NCBI GenBank assembly: GCA_913776045.1
Contig: CAJYOI010000051.1
Location: 1-62,892, forward strand
DNA: 62,892 nucleotides
Reading direction: 5' to 3'
DNA from: an uncultured Sphingomonas sp.
GTDB lineage: Bacteria; Pseudomonadota; Alphaproteobacteria; Sphingomonadales; Sphingomonadaceae
The notes below the pieces were generated by a model, which saw only the letters and a program-made list of their open reading frames with translations, had not been told where the DNA came from and made no database searches. This document shows, piece after piece, positions 43,139 to 51,169 of the stretch. The translations under genes and the position numbers were made by a program. Position 1 is the first letter of the stretch. Every line of letters starts with the position of its first letter.

Positions 43139-44410
43139 TCATGCTGCGGCGCGGCGGACGGCGCGTTCGGTCAGCGCCTTGTCGTCCTCGACACACGCCA
43201 CGACGTTCAGCCCACCCGCGGCGTCCGTGCGGGCCAGCAGCACGACGAACTCGCCCTCACCGACGCGGGCGATGTCGACATGCGCGAGCGGCGGACGCGC
43301 GCGCAGTTCGGCGGCGATGCTGTCCCAATGAGTCGCATCGGCCTGCGGCGGCTTGCGGCGCAGCGCGCGTTCGGCGCCCACCACGCCCTTGATCCCGCCG
43401 GGGAAGCTTTCGAGATAGGCGACCAGCCCGCCGACGCCGACTTCATGCCGCTCGGCATGGGTCAGCACGGAGGCGAATTCGGTCAGCCGAGTCTTGTCGT
43501 AATCGGCCCCGAAGACGAGCTTCACGATCGGCGTCATCGGCGCACGGGCCTGTTTCTTCAGCCCGGCGTCGCTCAGCATGTCGGCCAACGCTTCCGGCTC
43601 CTGCGCCGCCGCGACGGCGATGCCATGGGCATGGCCGAGCGCCTGGTAGAGCGCGCCGCGGCTACGGCCTTCGCTCGCGACGAAGGCGTCCGCGCTTTCG
43701 CGCGCGCAGGCCAGGCGATCGTAGAGGCTGGCGTCGGCTGGCAGCGATTCGGCCGCGGCGGCGGGCCTTTCGTCGAACCCCGACGACGGCCCGTCCGCCC
43801 ATACCTGCGGCGCGGGCGACATCAGCGGCGCGCTGCGGCGCGCGGCGGTCAGATCGGCGATCAGCTGCGCTTCGGTCCCGGCGTCGACCATCTCCTTCCA
43901 GTTGATGACGCCGTAGATGAAATCGATGGCGTCGCCGTTCGAGGAAAACGGCATCAGGATGCCGCGGTACATCGTGTTGTGCCCGCGCGTGCTGACGAAT
44001 TCTGCCTCGAACCCGATCGGCGCGCGGTTGGCGATGATCTGGAGATAATGGTCGGTCAGGCGCGAAATCAGCGAGCGGCTGGGGACATGCGATATCCGCT
44101 CGACGGTGCCGTCCAGGTCGCCTTCCTCGCGCAGCGCGCGACCCAGAAAAGCGATTCGAGGATCCTCGATCCCGCCGGTGAAGTCGAGCAGCACGCTGTT
44201 CGGCCCGAAATCGGAGATCGACGCGGGGTCCAGGTCCTCGATTGAGGGATAAGCGCGGCCCTGCAGCAGCGACACCCAGTGATTATAGGCGCGGACATGC
44301 ATCCGCCGCTCGTCGCCCAGCACCAGCGGCATCTTTCCCCGCTCGCTACCGGCCGACGCCGCTGCGGGCAGCGAATCGGTGCCATCCTCGATTCCGCGCG
44401 CGAATTCCAT
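43139..44410 (-). CDS. PAS_5-type domain protein
   Basis: A 423-residue protein. Residues about 40-180 contain NHWVSLLQGRAYPSIEDLDP, FGPNSVLLDFTGGIEDPRI, AFLGRALREEGDL, and GHNTMYRGILMPFSSNGDAI, which is the arrangement of the alphaproteobacterial PAS_5 sensory domain. The rest is helical with no known output domain. I chose ATG 44410 with CGAGGG upstream; an upstream in-frame ATG (44449) lacks a site. Its position ahead of the glutamate dehydrogenase gene suggests co-transcription. Confidence 0.7.
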   Translation of the reverse strand: MEFARGIEDGTDSLPAAASAGSERGKMPLVLGDERRMHVRAYNHWVSLLQGRAYPSIEDLDPASISDFGPNSVLLDFTGGIEDPRIAFLGRALREEGDLDGTVERISHVPSRSLISRLTDHYLQIIANRAPIGFEAEFVSTRGHNTMYRGILMPFSSNGDAIDFIYGVINWKEMVDAGTEAQLIADLTAARRSAPLMSPAPQVWADGPSSGFDERPAAAAESLPADASLYDRLACARESADAFVASEGRSRGALYQALGHAHGIAVAAAQEPEALADMLSDAGLKKQARAPMTPIVKLVFGADYDKTRLTEFASVLTHAERHEVGVGGLVAYLESFPGGIKGVVGAERALRRKPPQADATHWDSIAAELRARPPLAHVDIARVGEGEFVVLLARTDAAGGLNVVACVEDDKALTERAVRRAAA

Positions 44411-44582
44411 GCGATAACCCTCGACCCTGGGGCACGATGCCCCGAACATAGGCCGTCGTTCTGGGGTGCATGTGGTAAAGACCGCGTAAAGGCGCCGATA
44501 ATGAAGATCGGCGCTTGCCAGCCCCCAAACACCTTGCTAAGCGCCGCCCCCTCGACGTCGGGCACCATCCCGCCGCGACCAT

Positions 44583-44658
44583 GCCGCCTTAGCTCAGCTG
44601 GTAGAGCATCGCATTCGTAATGCGGGGGTCACAGGTTCGAGTCCTGTAGGCGGCACCA
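44583..44658 (+). tRNA. tRNA-Thr (anticodon CGT)
   Basis: A 76-base cloverleaf with encoded CCA. Acceptor GCCGCCT pairs with AGGCGGC, the D arm is AGCTCAGCTGGTAGAGC, the anticodon loop TTCGTAA gives CGT, and the T arm contains GGTTCGAGTCC. It marks the left edge of the accessory island. Confidence 0.97.
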
Positions 44659-45253
44659 CCTTCTTTATAGCATTAAAACAAGCTCGGCCGGGCGTGCCCT
44701 TGCCAAAGTGCGTTCGGCTGTTGAGATCGTTTGGGTCCTGCTTGGGGTGCCTTCACGCGACGCGACGGAGTAATTGCCTCCAGACGACACCAACAAATTG
44801 TTGGGCTTTCGAATCTGGGTCTGCCAAAATCGGCGTTCGTGCCGATAGCCGCCACCATCTGATCTAAATTTGGTCGTTTACACTAGTTTAGCTGCCATCC
44901 GGAAGCGGACGTTAGTTCATGCAAAATCCTGCGGCTAGATGCCTCCGTGTCTGGAAACGGTGTGAATCTACTTACGCTAGACACGGGAATGATAAGGCAG
45001 CTCGCCATCTGGCTGCCGTGATCAGCACTCGATCATTCTAGCGAATGGACCTTTGACGAAAACCGTCGTAGCCGTTTTGTTGCGGGTACATTTTCAGCAC
45101 TGCCGAGATGCAATTTCTGCGCGCTTGCGCGCTTAAAGCGCAAATTTGTCGGTTCGACGGTAGTGGAGGAATGAGTGACGCGCTAAGGTGCGATGCCGGC
45201 GATTTAAAATGCGCACAGTCGAGCAGGAATATAGAGTCGGGGAGTGAGCGCTA
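44659..45253. other. Gap between tRNA-Thr and the DUF262 gene
   Basis: 595 bases of lower GC content than the core region with no supported gene. One eight-base inverted repeat, CCGTGTCT (44945-44952) with AGACACGG (44979-44986), was noticed. The promoter for the DUF262-HEPN operon should lie near the end; GGGGAG precedes ATG 45254. Confidence 0.4.
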
Positions 45254-46366
45254 ATGACTGATCTGTTTGAAGAGGAGCTTGCGGCGGAGCGTCGACGCCG
45301 AGCGCAATCCTTGGGGGAAGACCAGATCCGCGCTCACATGCGCGACGTTGACTACTCTATTCGCGAATATCCGATCGAGGTTCTTGTCCCGATGTACCTC
45401 GACGGGGCCGAGGAGGGGACCAATGAGATCTTCATCCCGGATTATCAGCGCAGCTTCGTCTGGGGCCTTAAGCAGCAGTCACGCTTTATCGAGTCGGCGA
45501 TGATTGGTCTACCTATACCCTACCTATTCGTGGCGGACGTCGGTAACGAGAACGAGGAACTCTCCGGCAGGCTAGAGATAGTTGATGGAACCCAGCGAAT
45601 TCGTACCCTTGCAGCTTACCTAACCGGACAACTTCGCCTCGAGCAGTTGACGAAGCTGACCGAACTAAACGGCACGGTTATTGATGATCTACTACCATCG
45701 CGATACCGCCGGTTTCGTCGCACTACGATCCGTCTAATCGAGTTAACAGAGCGGGCCGACGAGGAGATGCGGCGCGATATGTTCGACCGGATCAATTCAG
45801 GCGGTGAACCTCTCAACCCGATGGAAGTGAGGCGCGGCGTTTTGAAGGGCGAGTTCCTTGGTTTTGTGGCGGGCCTTGCCGCCGACCAAAGGCTGAGGGA
45901 AATCGCTCCGCTATCTGCTGCGTCGGTCAAGCGGCGCGACTATGACGAATTGGTAGTCAGATTCTTCGCCTACACTGAGCGCTACAACGAGTTTGAGCGC
46001 AGCGTGATCGATTTCATCGACGAGTATATCTCGTCGAAAAGCGAATTCGATGCTGGCCGAGACGGCCCCCCGATGGCTGCCGAATGGTACCGCATGCTCG
46101 ATTTTGTGGAAACCAACTTTCAATACGGTTTTAAAAAAGCGTTACGCAACACTCGCATACCTAGAGTTCGCTTCGAAGCGATCTCCGTCGGGGTGGCGCT
46201 CGCGTTACGGGCTCAGCCTGACTTGCAGGTAGATCCTGCGCGAGTGGCAGAATGGGCGTATGGTCCAGAGTTCACCAAGTTGGTCACATCTGACGGCGCA
46301 AACTCGCGCCCCCGCATTGCGGCGCGCATCGAGTTCGTTCGCAACCAGTTGCTGAAGTCGCTGTAG
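45254..46366 (+). CDS. DUF262 domain-containing protein (GmrS/ParB-like nuclease-type)
   Basis: A 370-residue protein with the DUF262 N-terminal domain: IFIPDYQRSFVWGLKQQSRF (Asp63-Arg66 core DYQR), SAMIGLPIPYLFVADV, then RLEIVDGTQRIRTLAAYL with the DGxQR nucleotide-binding motif shared by ParB-like enzymes and GmrS. The downstream RINSGGEPLNPMEVRRGVLK block is also typical. No C-terminal HNH (DUF1524) domain is present, so it is a short form. It is followed after one base by the HEPN gene. A defence role is inferred from the family and neighbours. Confidence 0.85.
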   Translation: MTDLFEEELAAERRRRAQSLGEDQIRAHMRDVDYSIREYPIEVLVPMYLDGAEEGTNEIFIPDYQRSFVWGLKQQSRFIESAMIGLPIPYLFVADVGNENEELSGRLEIVDGTQRIRTLAAYLTGQLRLEQLTKLTELNGTVIDDLLPSRYRRFRRTTIRLIELTERADEEMRRDMFDRINSGGEPLNPMEVRRGVLKGEFLGFVAGLAADQRLREIAPLSAASVKRRDYDELVVRFFAYTERYNEFERSVIDFIDEYISSKSEFDAGRDGPPMAAEWYRMLDFVETNFQYGFKKALRNTRIPRVRFEAISVGVALALRAQPDLQVDPARVAEWAYGPEFTKLVTSDGANSRPRIAARIEFVRNQLLKSL

Positions 46367-46367
46367 C

Positions 46368-47114
46368 ATGCGCCCATTTATTGAGGAGTTCGAGAAACGA
46401 CGTAGTGAGGTGCGGCGCTATCTCGCCATCATTGTCATTGCAGAACGGCGGATGTCGACCGTCGAACGACGTCAATTCGATGACGAACTGAAAATCTTCC
46501 GGGCGGGCGCGCTTCTCGTGCTTTACAACGCGATAGAGGCATCCGCGCGGCTAGGTATCCTGGCGATTTACGATGACATTAGCAGCAGCTCGACTCTGTT
46601 CGATGATCTGCAAGAGACGTTGAGAATTCGCGTGCTAAGTGATTTTAGGCAACACGCCGGCGAAAAGAGCTATCCGCGCATTGTTCGCATCGCCGTAGAT
46701 CTCGTCAATGAAAGCCTTAACTCCGACAAACTTTTTTCTGGCAACGTGGACGCTAGAAAAATTCGTGACATGGCAAAGATATTCGGATTCGACACCTCGA
46801 GTCCTTTTTATTTGACACAAAACGGCCAAGATCTTTTGACGGTGAAGGCTCGCCGCCAAGATCTAGCGCACGGAAATGAATCGTTCTCCGAGGTTGGCAA
46901 GCAATACACGACACGGGATGTGCAAAGGATAGTTCGCTATTCACTTGCGTACATGGGCGCAGTTTTAAATCATATTGATCGCTACTTAGATGCTAAGGGC
47001 TACAGAGCGCCTACTTCGCCTAATGGTGATCAACAGCAGCAGTCTTCGCCACGTGTTGTACGATCGTGGCGCCAACGGCTTGCGCGAGCCTGGGCGGAAC
47101 TGCGTTCCCAATGA
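46368..47114 (+). CDS. HEPN-family protein, MAE_28990/MAE_18760-like
   Basis: A 248-residue protein. The N-terminal helices (EEFEKRRSEVRRYLAIIVIA) and the late motif VKARRQDLAHGNESFSEVGK (about 158-177) match the MAE_28990-type HEPN family, whose R-x4-6-H motif (RRQDLAH) is the ribonuclease site of HEPN toxins. The gap to DUF262 is one base, so the two are co-translated. The gene overlaps the convergent methyltransferase by 95 bases. The pair may form a toxin/effector module. Confidence 0.75.
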   Translation: MRPFIEEFEKRRSEVRRYLAIIVIAERRMSTVERRQFDDELKIFRAGALLVLYNAIEASARLGILAIYDDISSSSTLFDDLQETLRIRVLSDFRQHAGEKSYPRIVRIAVDLVNESLNSDKLFSGNVDARKIRDMAKIFGFDTSSPFYLTQNGQDLLTVKARRQDLAHGNESFSEVGKQYTTRDVQRIVRYSLAYMGAVLNHIDRYLDAKGYRAPTSPNGDQQQQSSPRVVRSWRQRLARAWAELRSQ

Positions 47115-48111
47115 GAATGCCAAGCCCGCGGAAAGTCGCTTCTTTAGCCTCTTTGACAAAGCGGTAGCTCGGTGGAAAAGACTGCAGGATCGCTGCTTCG
47201 CGCAGACTGATCGCCCTATCCTGGTCAGGATGGCCGAACCGCCCGTTGCCGAAGCCATAGCATTGCGTGGTGATCGTCGGCGCCGGCTTATCCCATTCCA
47301 TCCGTCCATACACGGCTGGGTAAGTCTCCCCCGTCTTTTTTGTGTGACAGGCTGCCCGTAAATCCTTCGGCCAATCGCGCCACGTGCCGCCAGCGCGCGA
47401 TGCCTTCATCCTTTTCATATTGGTTGCGCTGAGCCGACTAGCAACGTGGAGCGGATCCTTCGAGGGCGCGCTGCCCGCGGCGATCGGAGGCAACTGAGCG
47501 ATTACATCTCGAACGGTGAGAGGCTTGGTCGCATGCGTGGGCGTCGGCATATCGATCGACCCTAACCTTGAGGCCAGAAGAACAAGACGCTTGCGCTTTT
47601 GCGGTACGCCGAAATCGGTACAGCGAACCTCGTTCCAGACCACGTGATATCCGGCGCCCTCAAGCGCGGTGGTGAAGTTTTCCCACACCTCGCGAGCAGC
47701 AAGGCCGACGACGTTTTCCATCGTGACGATCTCAGGCAGCGACGCCAGCGCAAGATCACGGAAGCTTTCAAGAAGCTTCCACCGCCCGTCCTCGGACTTC
47801 CGGGTTTGCGAATAGGTCGAAAATGGTTGGCAGGGCGCGCAGCCAGCGAGAACCCGGATTTCGGCGTCGCCGAACCACTCCGCCAAGTCGTCCGCTGTAA
47901 CCTGCGCAACGTCCTTGCGAACGAATACGGCGTCGCAGTTTGTCTCAAAAGGGTAGCGGCACCGGGGGTCCATGTCGACGCCGGCCGCGATTTCAAGTCC
48001 TGCCATTCGGAGGCCGTAAGCTAAGCCGCCTGCTCCGCAAAAGAGGTCAACAGCAGCGATCCGACGCGGCAGAGGCTGCGGTTCGGCTTCGTGCCCACTA
48101 CCGTAGTTCAT
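47020..48111 (-). CDS. dcm: DNA (cytosine-5-)-methyltransferase
   Basis: A 363-residue C5-cytosine methyltransferase. Motif I DLFCGAGGLAYG (AdoMet), motif IV AGCAPCQPFSTYS (catalytic Cys), motif VI TMENVVGL, motif VIII QKRKRLVLLAS and motif X GNAVPPRLA are in order, with the target recognition region between about 230 and 290. Specificity cannot be read from sequence. Start: ATG 48111 (with GGGGA upstream) or TTG 48153. The neighbouring vsr gene suggests a product of T:G mismatches at its methylated site. Confidence 0.9.
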   Translation of the reverse strand: MNYGSGHEAEPQPLPRRIAAVDLFCGAGGLAYGLRMAGLEIAAGVDMDPRCRYPFETNCDAVFVRKDVAQVTADDLAEWFGDAEIRVLAGCAPCQPFSTYSQTRKSEDGRWKLLESFRDLALASLPEIVTMENVVGLAAREVWENFTTALEGAGYHVVWNEVRCTDFGVPQKRKRLVLLASRLGSIDMPTPTHATKPLTVRDVIAQLPPIAAGSAPSKDPLHVASRLSATNMKRMKASRAGGTWRDWPKDLRAACHTKKTGETYPAVYGRMEWDKPAPTITTQCYGFGNGRFGHPDQDRAISLREAAILQSFPPSYRFVKEAKEATFRGLGILIGNAVPPRLAQAVGATIVQHVAKTAAVDHH

Positions 48112-48208
48112 CGTTTCGTAAGCGTCCCCATAGGGAGGAAGCGTTAGCAGCAAGCTGATTCACAGGGGAAGGCCTCCCCAGTGCTATCGATCGGCTATTT
48201 TGCTCATG

Positions 48209-48619
48209 TCATCGATGTATCGCCTGACGAAGGGCCATTTCGACCCCCGCAGCGTCACGAGTTTCGCATTCCCAAAGCACAAGCACGTTCCAGCCCAACG
48301 CGGCGAGTTGCTCCGCCGCAGCCGCGTCCCGCGCCACGTTGGTTTCAAACTTGGCCTGCCAAAAGTCGGCGCGCGTCTTGGGCGTAGACGCCAGCCGGCA
48401 GCCCTCGTGCCGGTGCCAAAAGCAGCCGTGAACAAATACGGCTAGTCGATGCTTAGGAAACACCAGATCCGGACGCCCGGGTAAATCTCGTTTGTGTAGT
48501 CTGAAACGCAGGCCAAGGGAATGCGCGATGCGGCGAACGGCCAACTCTGGCTTGGTGTCTTTTCCGGTCACTCGCGACATCAGCCAAGAGCGATGAGTAG
48601 GTTTTAGGCTATCAGTCAT
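48209..48619 (-). CDS. vsr: Very short patch repair endonuclease Vsr
   Basis: A 136-residue nicking enzyme for T:G mismatches that arise when 5-methylcytosine deaminates. RSWLMSRVTGKDTKPELAVR, LHKRDLPGRPDLVFPKHRLA (catalytic Asp), VFVHGCFWHRHEGCRLA (His and zinc Cys), and NVARDAAAAEQLAALGWNVLVLWECE follow the family. It lies 56-98 bases upstream of the methyltransferase on the same strand. Confidence 0.94.
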   Translation of the reverse strand: MTDSLKPTHRSWLMSRVTGKDTKPELAVRRIAHSLGLRFRLHKRDLPGRPDLVFPKHRLAVFVHGCFWHRHEGCRLASTPKTRADFWQAKFETNVARDAAAAEQLAALGWNVLVLWECETRDAAGVEMALRQAIHR

Positions 48620-49140
48620 ACTGTAGCCAAACGCAGGACGGCGCGACTAGATCACTCCGCCCCTCCGCCCTGGCCTCGGAACTAACGTCAACTTTTAGGT
48701 GCATGGGATCAAAACTTAGCGGCGGCAATTCGCGTAGACGAGCGGCGGCCAATAGGAACAGTTAGGAGAGCGTTGAACGACGCAAGCTGGAGTGCTCCGC
48801 GACCGTTTGACCGCAGATGAACGGACGGCCAGATCCTGCCTTTGCTATCTAACTAGGACCAGCCGGCTCCTCACCCATGTCGACGATCGACGTTTCGTGG
48901 GTCTTGACCTGAATGGACAGCGGGGTACGTAGGCCTCGCAACCGGCTTCGGTGCATGGACGTACAAGTCATGCCGTGGCGCAGGTTCGCACTTATCGCTG
49001 GCAACCTGACGGGCACGTGATTGTCCGATTGAGGGCGCTTGCGTGTGCGACCGCGACCAACTAGCCGACGTTACACACGCAGCGCAGCCAGTCTTTTTGA
49101 AATCGCGCGGTCCAACTCGCGCGCTCATGAGAGACCGAAA
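48620..49140. other. Gap between vsr and a hypothetical gene
   Basis: 521 bases with no convincing gene. Frames that are open on either strand have no start signal or family resemblance. No repeats were noticed. Confidence 0.35.
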
Positions 49141-49503
49141 GTGCAGATTTTTCAGCTGAACAACGAAACCATCGCTTTGGGCCAGAAGGCTTTTGCGGCT
49201 TATCGCCGCGTGCTGTTCGATGTGCCCTCTTCGTCGACGCTCGCAAATTATCTGAAGCGGCCGACTGGCCCGCGAGCAATCGCCGGAGCGATTATGGCTG
49301 CGATTACAAACGGGTTTACTCGCGAGGAGGAAATCTGCTTGGCCGTAAGCCGCGCCACCGTGTCGAGCGCCAAAACGGTCAGGCGCGTTCTTAACGAGCT
49401 CACCGGCGATCACCAACGTGGTGGGCTGTGGAAGCGGTCTGAGGCAGGCGACTACTGCTTTGAGCCGCTGTCGGCCCGAGCGCCACGGCGATTGGCTTTC
49501 TGA
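49141..49503 (+). CDS. Hypothetical protein, possible winged-helix
   Basis: A 120-residue protein from GTG 49141 (MQIFQLNNETIALGQKAFAA). The middle (TREEEICLAVSRATVSSAKT, then VRRVLNELTGDHQRGGLWKR) reads like a winged-helix DNA-binding or resolvase-like fold with a beta hairpin, but I recognise no family. The frame is open further upstream without a good start. It lies alone in the island. Confidence 0.45.
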   Translation: MQIFQLNNETIALGQKAFAAYRRVLFDVPSSSTLANYLKRPTGPRAIAGAIMAAITNGFTREEEICLAVSRATVSSAKTVRRVLNELTGDHQRGGLWKRSEAGDYCFEPLSARAPRRLAF

Positions 49504-49583
49504 TTTCTGATGGGCAGGGCCGATTTGGTCCTGCCCACCCTTTACAAACGCGCGAGAACACGACAGACGGGGTAACTTATTAT

Positions 49584-49601
49584 GATATGAGACATCATAT
49601 C
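49584..49601. promoter_or_regulatory. Palindromic site GATATGA-GACA-TCATATC
   Basis: A perfect seven-base inverted repeat in an AT-rich stretch upstream of the structured element and lipoprotein gene. It could be an operator of an island regulator. Confidence 0.35.
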
Positions 49602-49654
49602 TACACGCGCAGACTATTGCGTCGGCCCTTCACTCTAGCCATGATCGCTGCGCC

Positions 49655-49849
49655 CCTCGTGAAAGCCGAGGGGTGGGGCGTAGGAACCCCTTCGCAATGT
49701 AACTCGGTCGCCAGTTCTGGAGGCCGGGTGGCATGCGCGCATGTCCAGCCGGTTCGCCGGTAAAGGCGCATGCGCTCTGTGCATTGCCAGGGTTCCTAAC
49801 ATCCGGCTTCGGCCGTCGCCCCGAGAGGTTACATAGGGGCGGCACGAGG
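49655..49849. ncRNA. Candidate structured RNA or palindromic element
   Basis: About 195 bases of nested inverted repeats. Pairs, outer to inner: CCTCGTG (49655) with CACGAGG (49843); CCCCT (49687) with AGGGG (49835); ATGTAACTCGG (49697-49707) with CCGA...GTTACAT (49821-49834); GCCGGGTG (49723) with CATCCGGC (49800); GCATGCGC (49731) with GCGCATGC (49766); and tip CCGG-TTCG-CCGG (49749-49760). An alternative, exclusive fold pairs GGGGCGTAGGAACCC (49675-49689) with GGGTTCCTA and CGCCCC around a CGGC-TTCG-GCCG hairpin. I know no family that fits. The strand is not known. Confidence 0.4.
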
Positions 49850-49969
49850 TTGAGCCGAAGGTCGCTCCGTCAGGGGGCGCCGCAAATGACAGCATCGAAA
49901 TCTAACGCCAGCGCACCCGCGTCGTGGCGCGATGCTGCGTGTCCTACACTCAACAACAGGAACAAGACT

Positions 49970-50293
49970 ATGAGAAAGAGAATGTTGCACTGCGCTCTGA
50001 TCGCCCTTGGCCTGAGCGTTAGCCTAGTCGCCTGCGGTAACCATCAAAGCTCAGCCGAGGCCGCGGTGCGAGATTCGCTGAAGGACCCCGAGTCGGCTCG
50101 CTTCGGTGAGTTCTACTTCAATGAGAAAACCGGCAAGGGCTGCCTCTCTGTGAACGCCAAAAACTCGATGGGCGGCTACACCGGAGATCAGCAGGCCTAC
50201 CTCCGCCTGAAGGATAGCACCTGGGAGGTGGAAGGCATCTCCGAAGTCTCGCATGAATCTTGCCGCAACACGTTTGCGGACACGACCTTCTGA
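49970..50293 (+). CDS. Small lipoprotein of unknown function
   Basis: A 107-residue protein with a lipoprotein signal (MRKRMLHCALIALGLSVSLVAC, lipobox LVAC at Cys22), so probably membrane-anchored. The mature part EAAVRDSLKDPESARFGEFY, GCLSVNAKNSMGGYTGDQQA resembles a common family of short proteins with DPxSAxF and NAKNSxGGYxG motifs found on plasmids and islands. Function unknown. Its TGA overlaps the next ATG. Confidence 0.7.
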   Translation: MRKRMLHCALIALGLSVSLVACGNHQSSAEAAVRDSLKDPESARFGEFYFNEKTGKGCLSVNAKNSMGGYTGDQQAYLRLKDSTWEVEGISEVSHESCRNTFADTTF

Positions 50294-50538
50294 TGGCCCG
50301 CTTCCTGTTTGCGCTCGTCGCCTTCGTCGCCGCCTTGGCCGTTCTGAAGATGATCCTCGTCGCCTTGGTGATCGCCGGGCTGATCTTTAGAACTAAGACC
50401 ACGATCGGCTTGCTTTTGCTGGGCGGGCTTGGGACGTTGACTGCGTCCTATCCCCTTGCCGGCGGCATCTGCATCGCGCTCGTGCTAGGCCTGATCGTGG
50501 CGTTCTACCGCCCATCAGCTGGCACAAGCGAAACCTGA
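50293..50538 (+). CDS. Small membrane protein
   Basis: An 81-residue protein with two or three hydrophobic helices (FLFALVAFVAALAVLKMILV, TIGLLLLGGLGTLTASYPLA, ICIALVLGLIVAFY) and almost no soluble part. It is translationally coupled to the lipoprotein (TGATG). No family recognised. A second small membrane protein of similar character follows the paralogous gene at 51584. Confidence 0.6.
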   Translation: MARFLFALVAFVAALAVLKMILVALVIAGLIFRTKTTIGLLLLGGLGTLTASYPLAGGICIALVLGLIVAFYRPSAGTSET

Positions 50539-50591
50539 CCTGACGACGTAAACAGGAAACACCCAGCGTTCGCGCTGATCGACACCATGCA

Positions 50592-50619
50592 GCCTCGGCC
50601 TACCGCCGGGGCTTTTTTT
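50592..50619 (+). terminator. Intrinsic terminator abutting the next gene's ribosome site
   Basis: GCCTCGGC-CTACC-GCCGGGGC stem (one G.T pair) followed by seven T. The ribosome-binding GGAG begins only about five bases later, so the hairpin could also act as an attenuator for the gene at 50634. Confidence 0.8.
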
Positions 50620-50633
50620 GTTTGGAGAAACAC

Positions 50634-51029
50634 ATGCGTATCATCGACAATTCAGAGCTGCTCGACCAGGCGCTCGATCCGCCTGATGGTACGGCGATAA
50701 GCCGCCTGTTGGCAGCTCGGGCAGACCTGATCGACCTCGCCACCTTCGTGATCGTCGAGGCGGGCGACACGCTGCAGGACATCGAAACCGCGGCTGGCGT
50801 CCCGATCGCAACCAACCTCGTCGATGGCGCGCGGTTCGGCGATCTGGATTTCGTCCCGTCCTTCGAGTGGGTCCAGGATCACGGCGATCTGTACGAGGCA
50901 CCGGTCATCCTCAGCGATGACGGGGCAGGGATCGTCTTTATCGTGCCGGACTGTCTCGGCGTCGATGCAACCTTGCTAGCCCTGCTCCGCGCCTATGCCG
51001 AGCCGGCAGATGCCAACAGCGCCGACTAA
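50634..51029 (+). CDS. Hypothetical island protein, paralogue of 51170-51574
   Basis: A 131-residue acidic protein. DLATFVIVEAGDTLQDIETA, TNLVDGARFGDLDFVPSFEW and VQDHGDLYEAPVILSDDGAG, IVFIVPDCLGVDATLLALLR are the parts shared with the gene at 51170. Similar proteins are common, unnamed, on alphaproteobacterial plasmids and integrative elements. Function unknown. GGAG lies seven bases before the ATG. Confidence 0.65.
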   Translation: MRIIDNSELLDQALDPPDGTAISRLLAARADLIDLATFVIVEAGDTLQDIETAAGVPIATNLVDGARFGDLDFVPSFEWVQDHGDLYEAPVILSDDGAGIVFIVPDCLGVDATLLALLRAYAEPADANSAD

Positions 51030-51117
51030 CCTCCGGCCTGTGCCACACAGCTAACTCAAACCCTCTGCCAGCGCGTCGATCTTAAACCTCACGCCGGCCG
51101 AACCCATCCGCAACCCA

Positions 51118-51150
51118 GCGTCCAGGCATCCCGCCTCGGGCGCTTTTTTT
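51118..51150 (+). terminator. Intrinsic terminator abutting the paralogue's ribosome site
   Basis: GCGTCCAGGC pairs with GCCT-C-GGGCGC (one bulge), followed by seven T ending at 51150. AAGGA begins about eight bases later. The layout repeats that at 50592-50619. Confidence 0.75.
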
Positions 51151-51169
51151 GTGTCCGAAAGGAATGCTC

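Noticed and set aside
40581-43331. 916-codon open frame antisense to glutamate dehydrogenase
   Set aside because: Glutamate dehydrogenase motifs prove the other strand; the antisense frame is an effect of codon bias in GC-rich DNA.
49733-49969. Upstream extension of the lipoprotein frame to ATG 49733
   Set aside because: It would place 79 residues ahead of a clear lipoprotein signal and runs through the palindromic element; ATG 49970 is far better.
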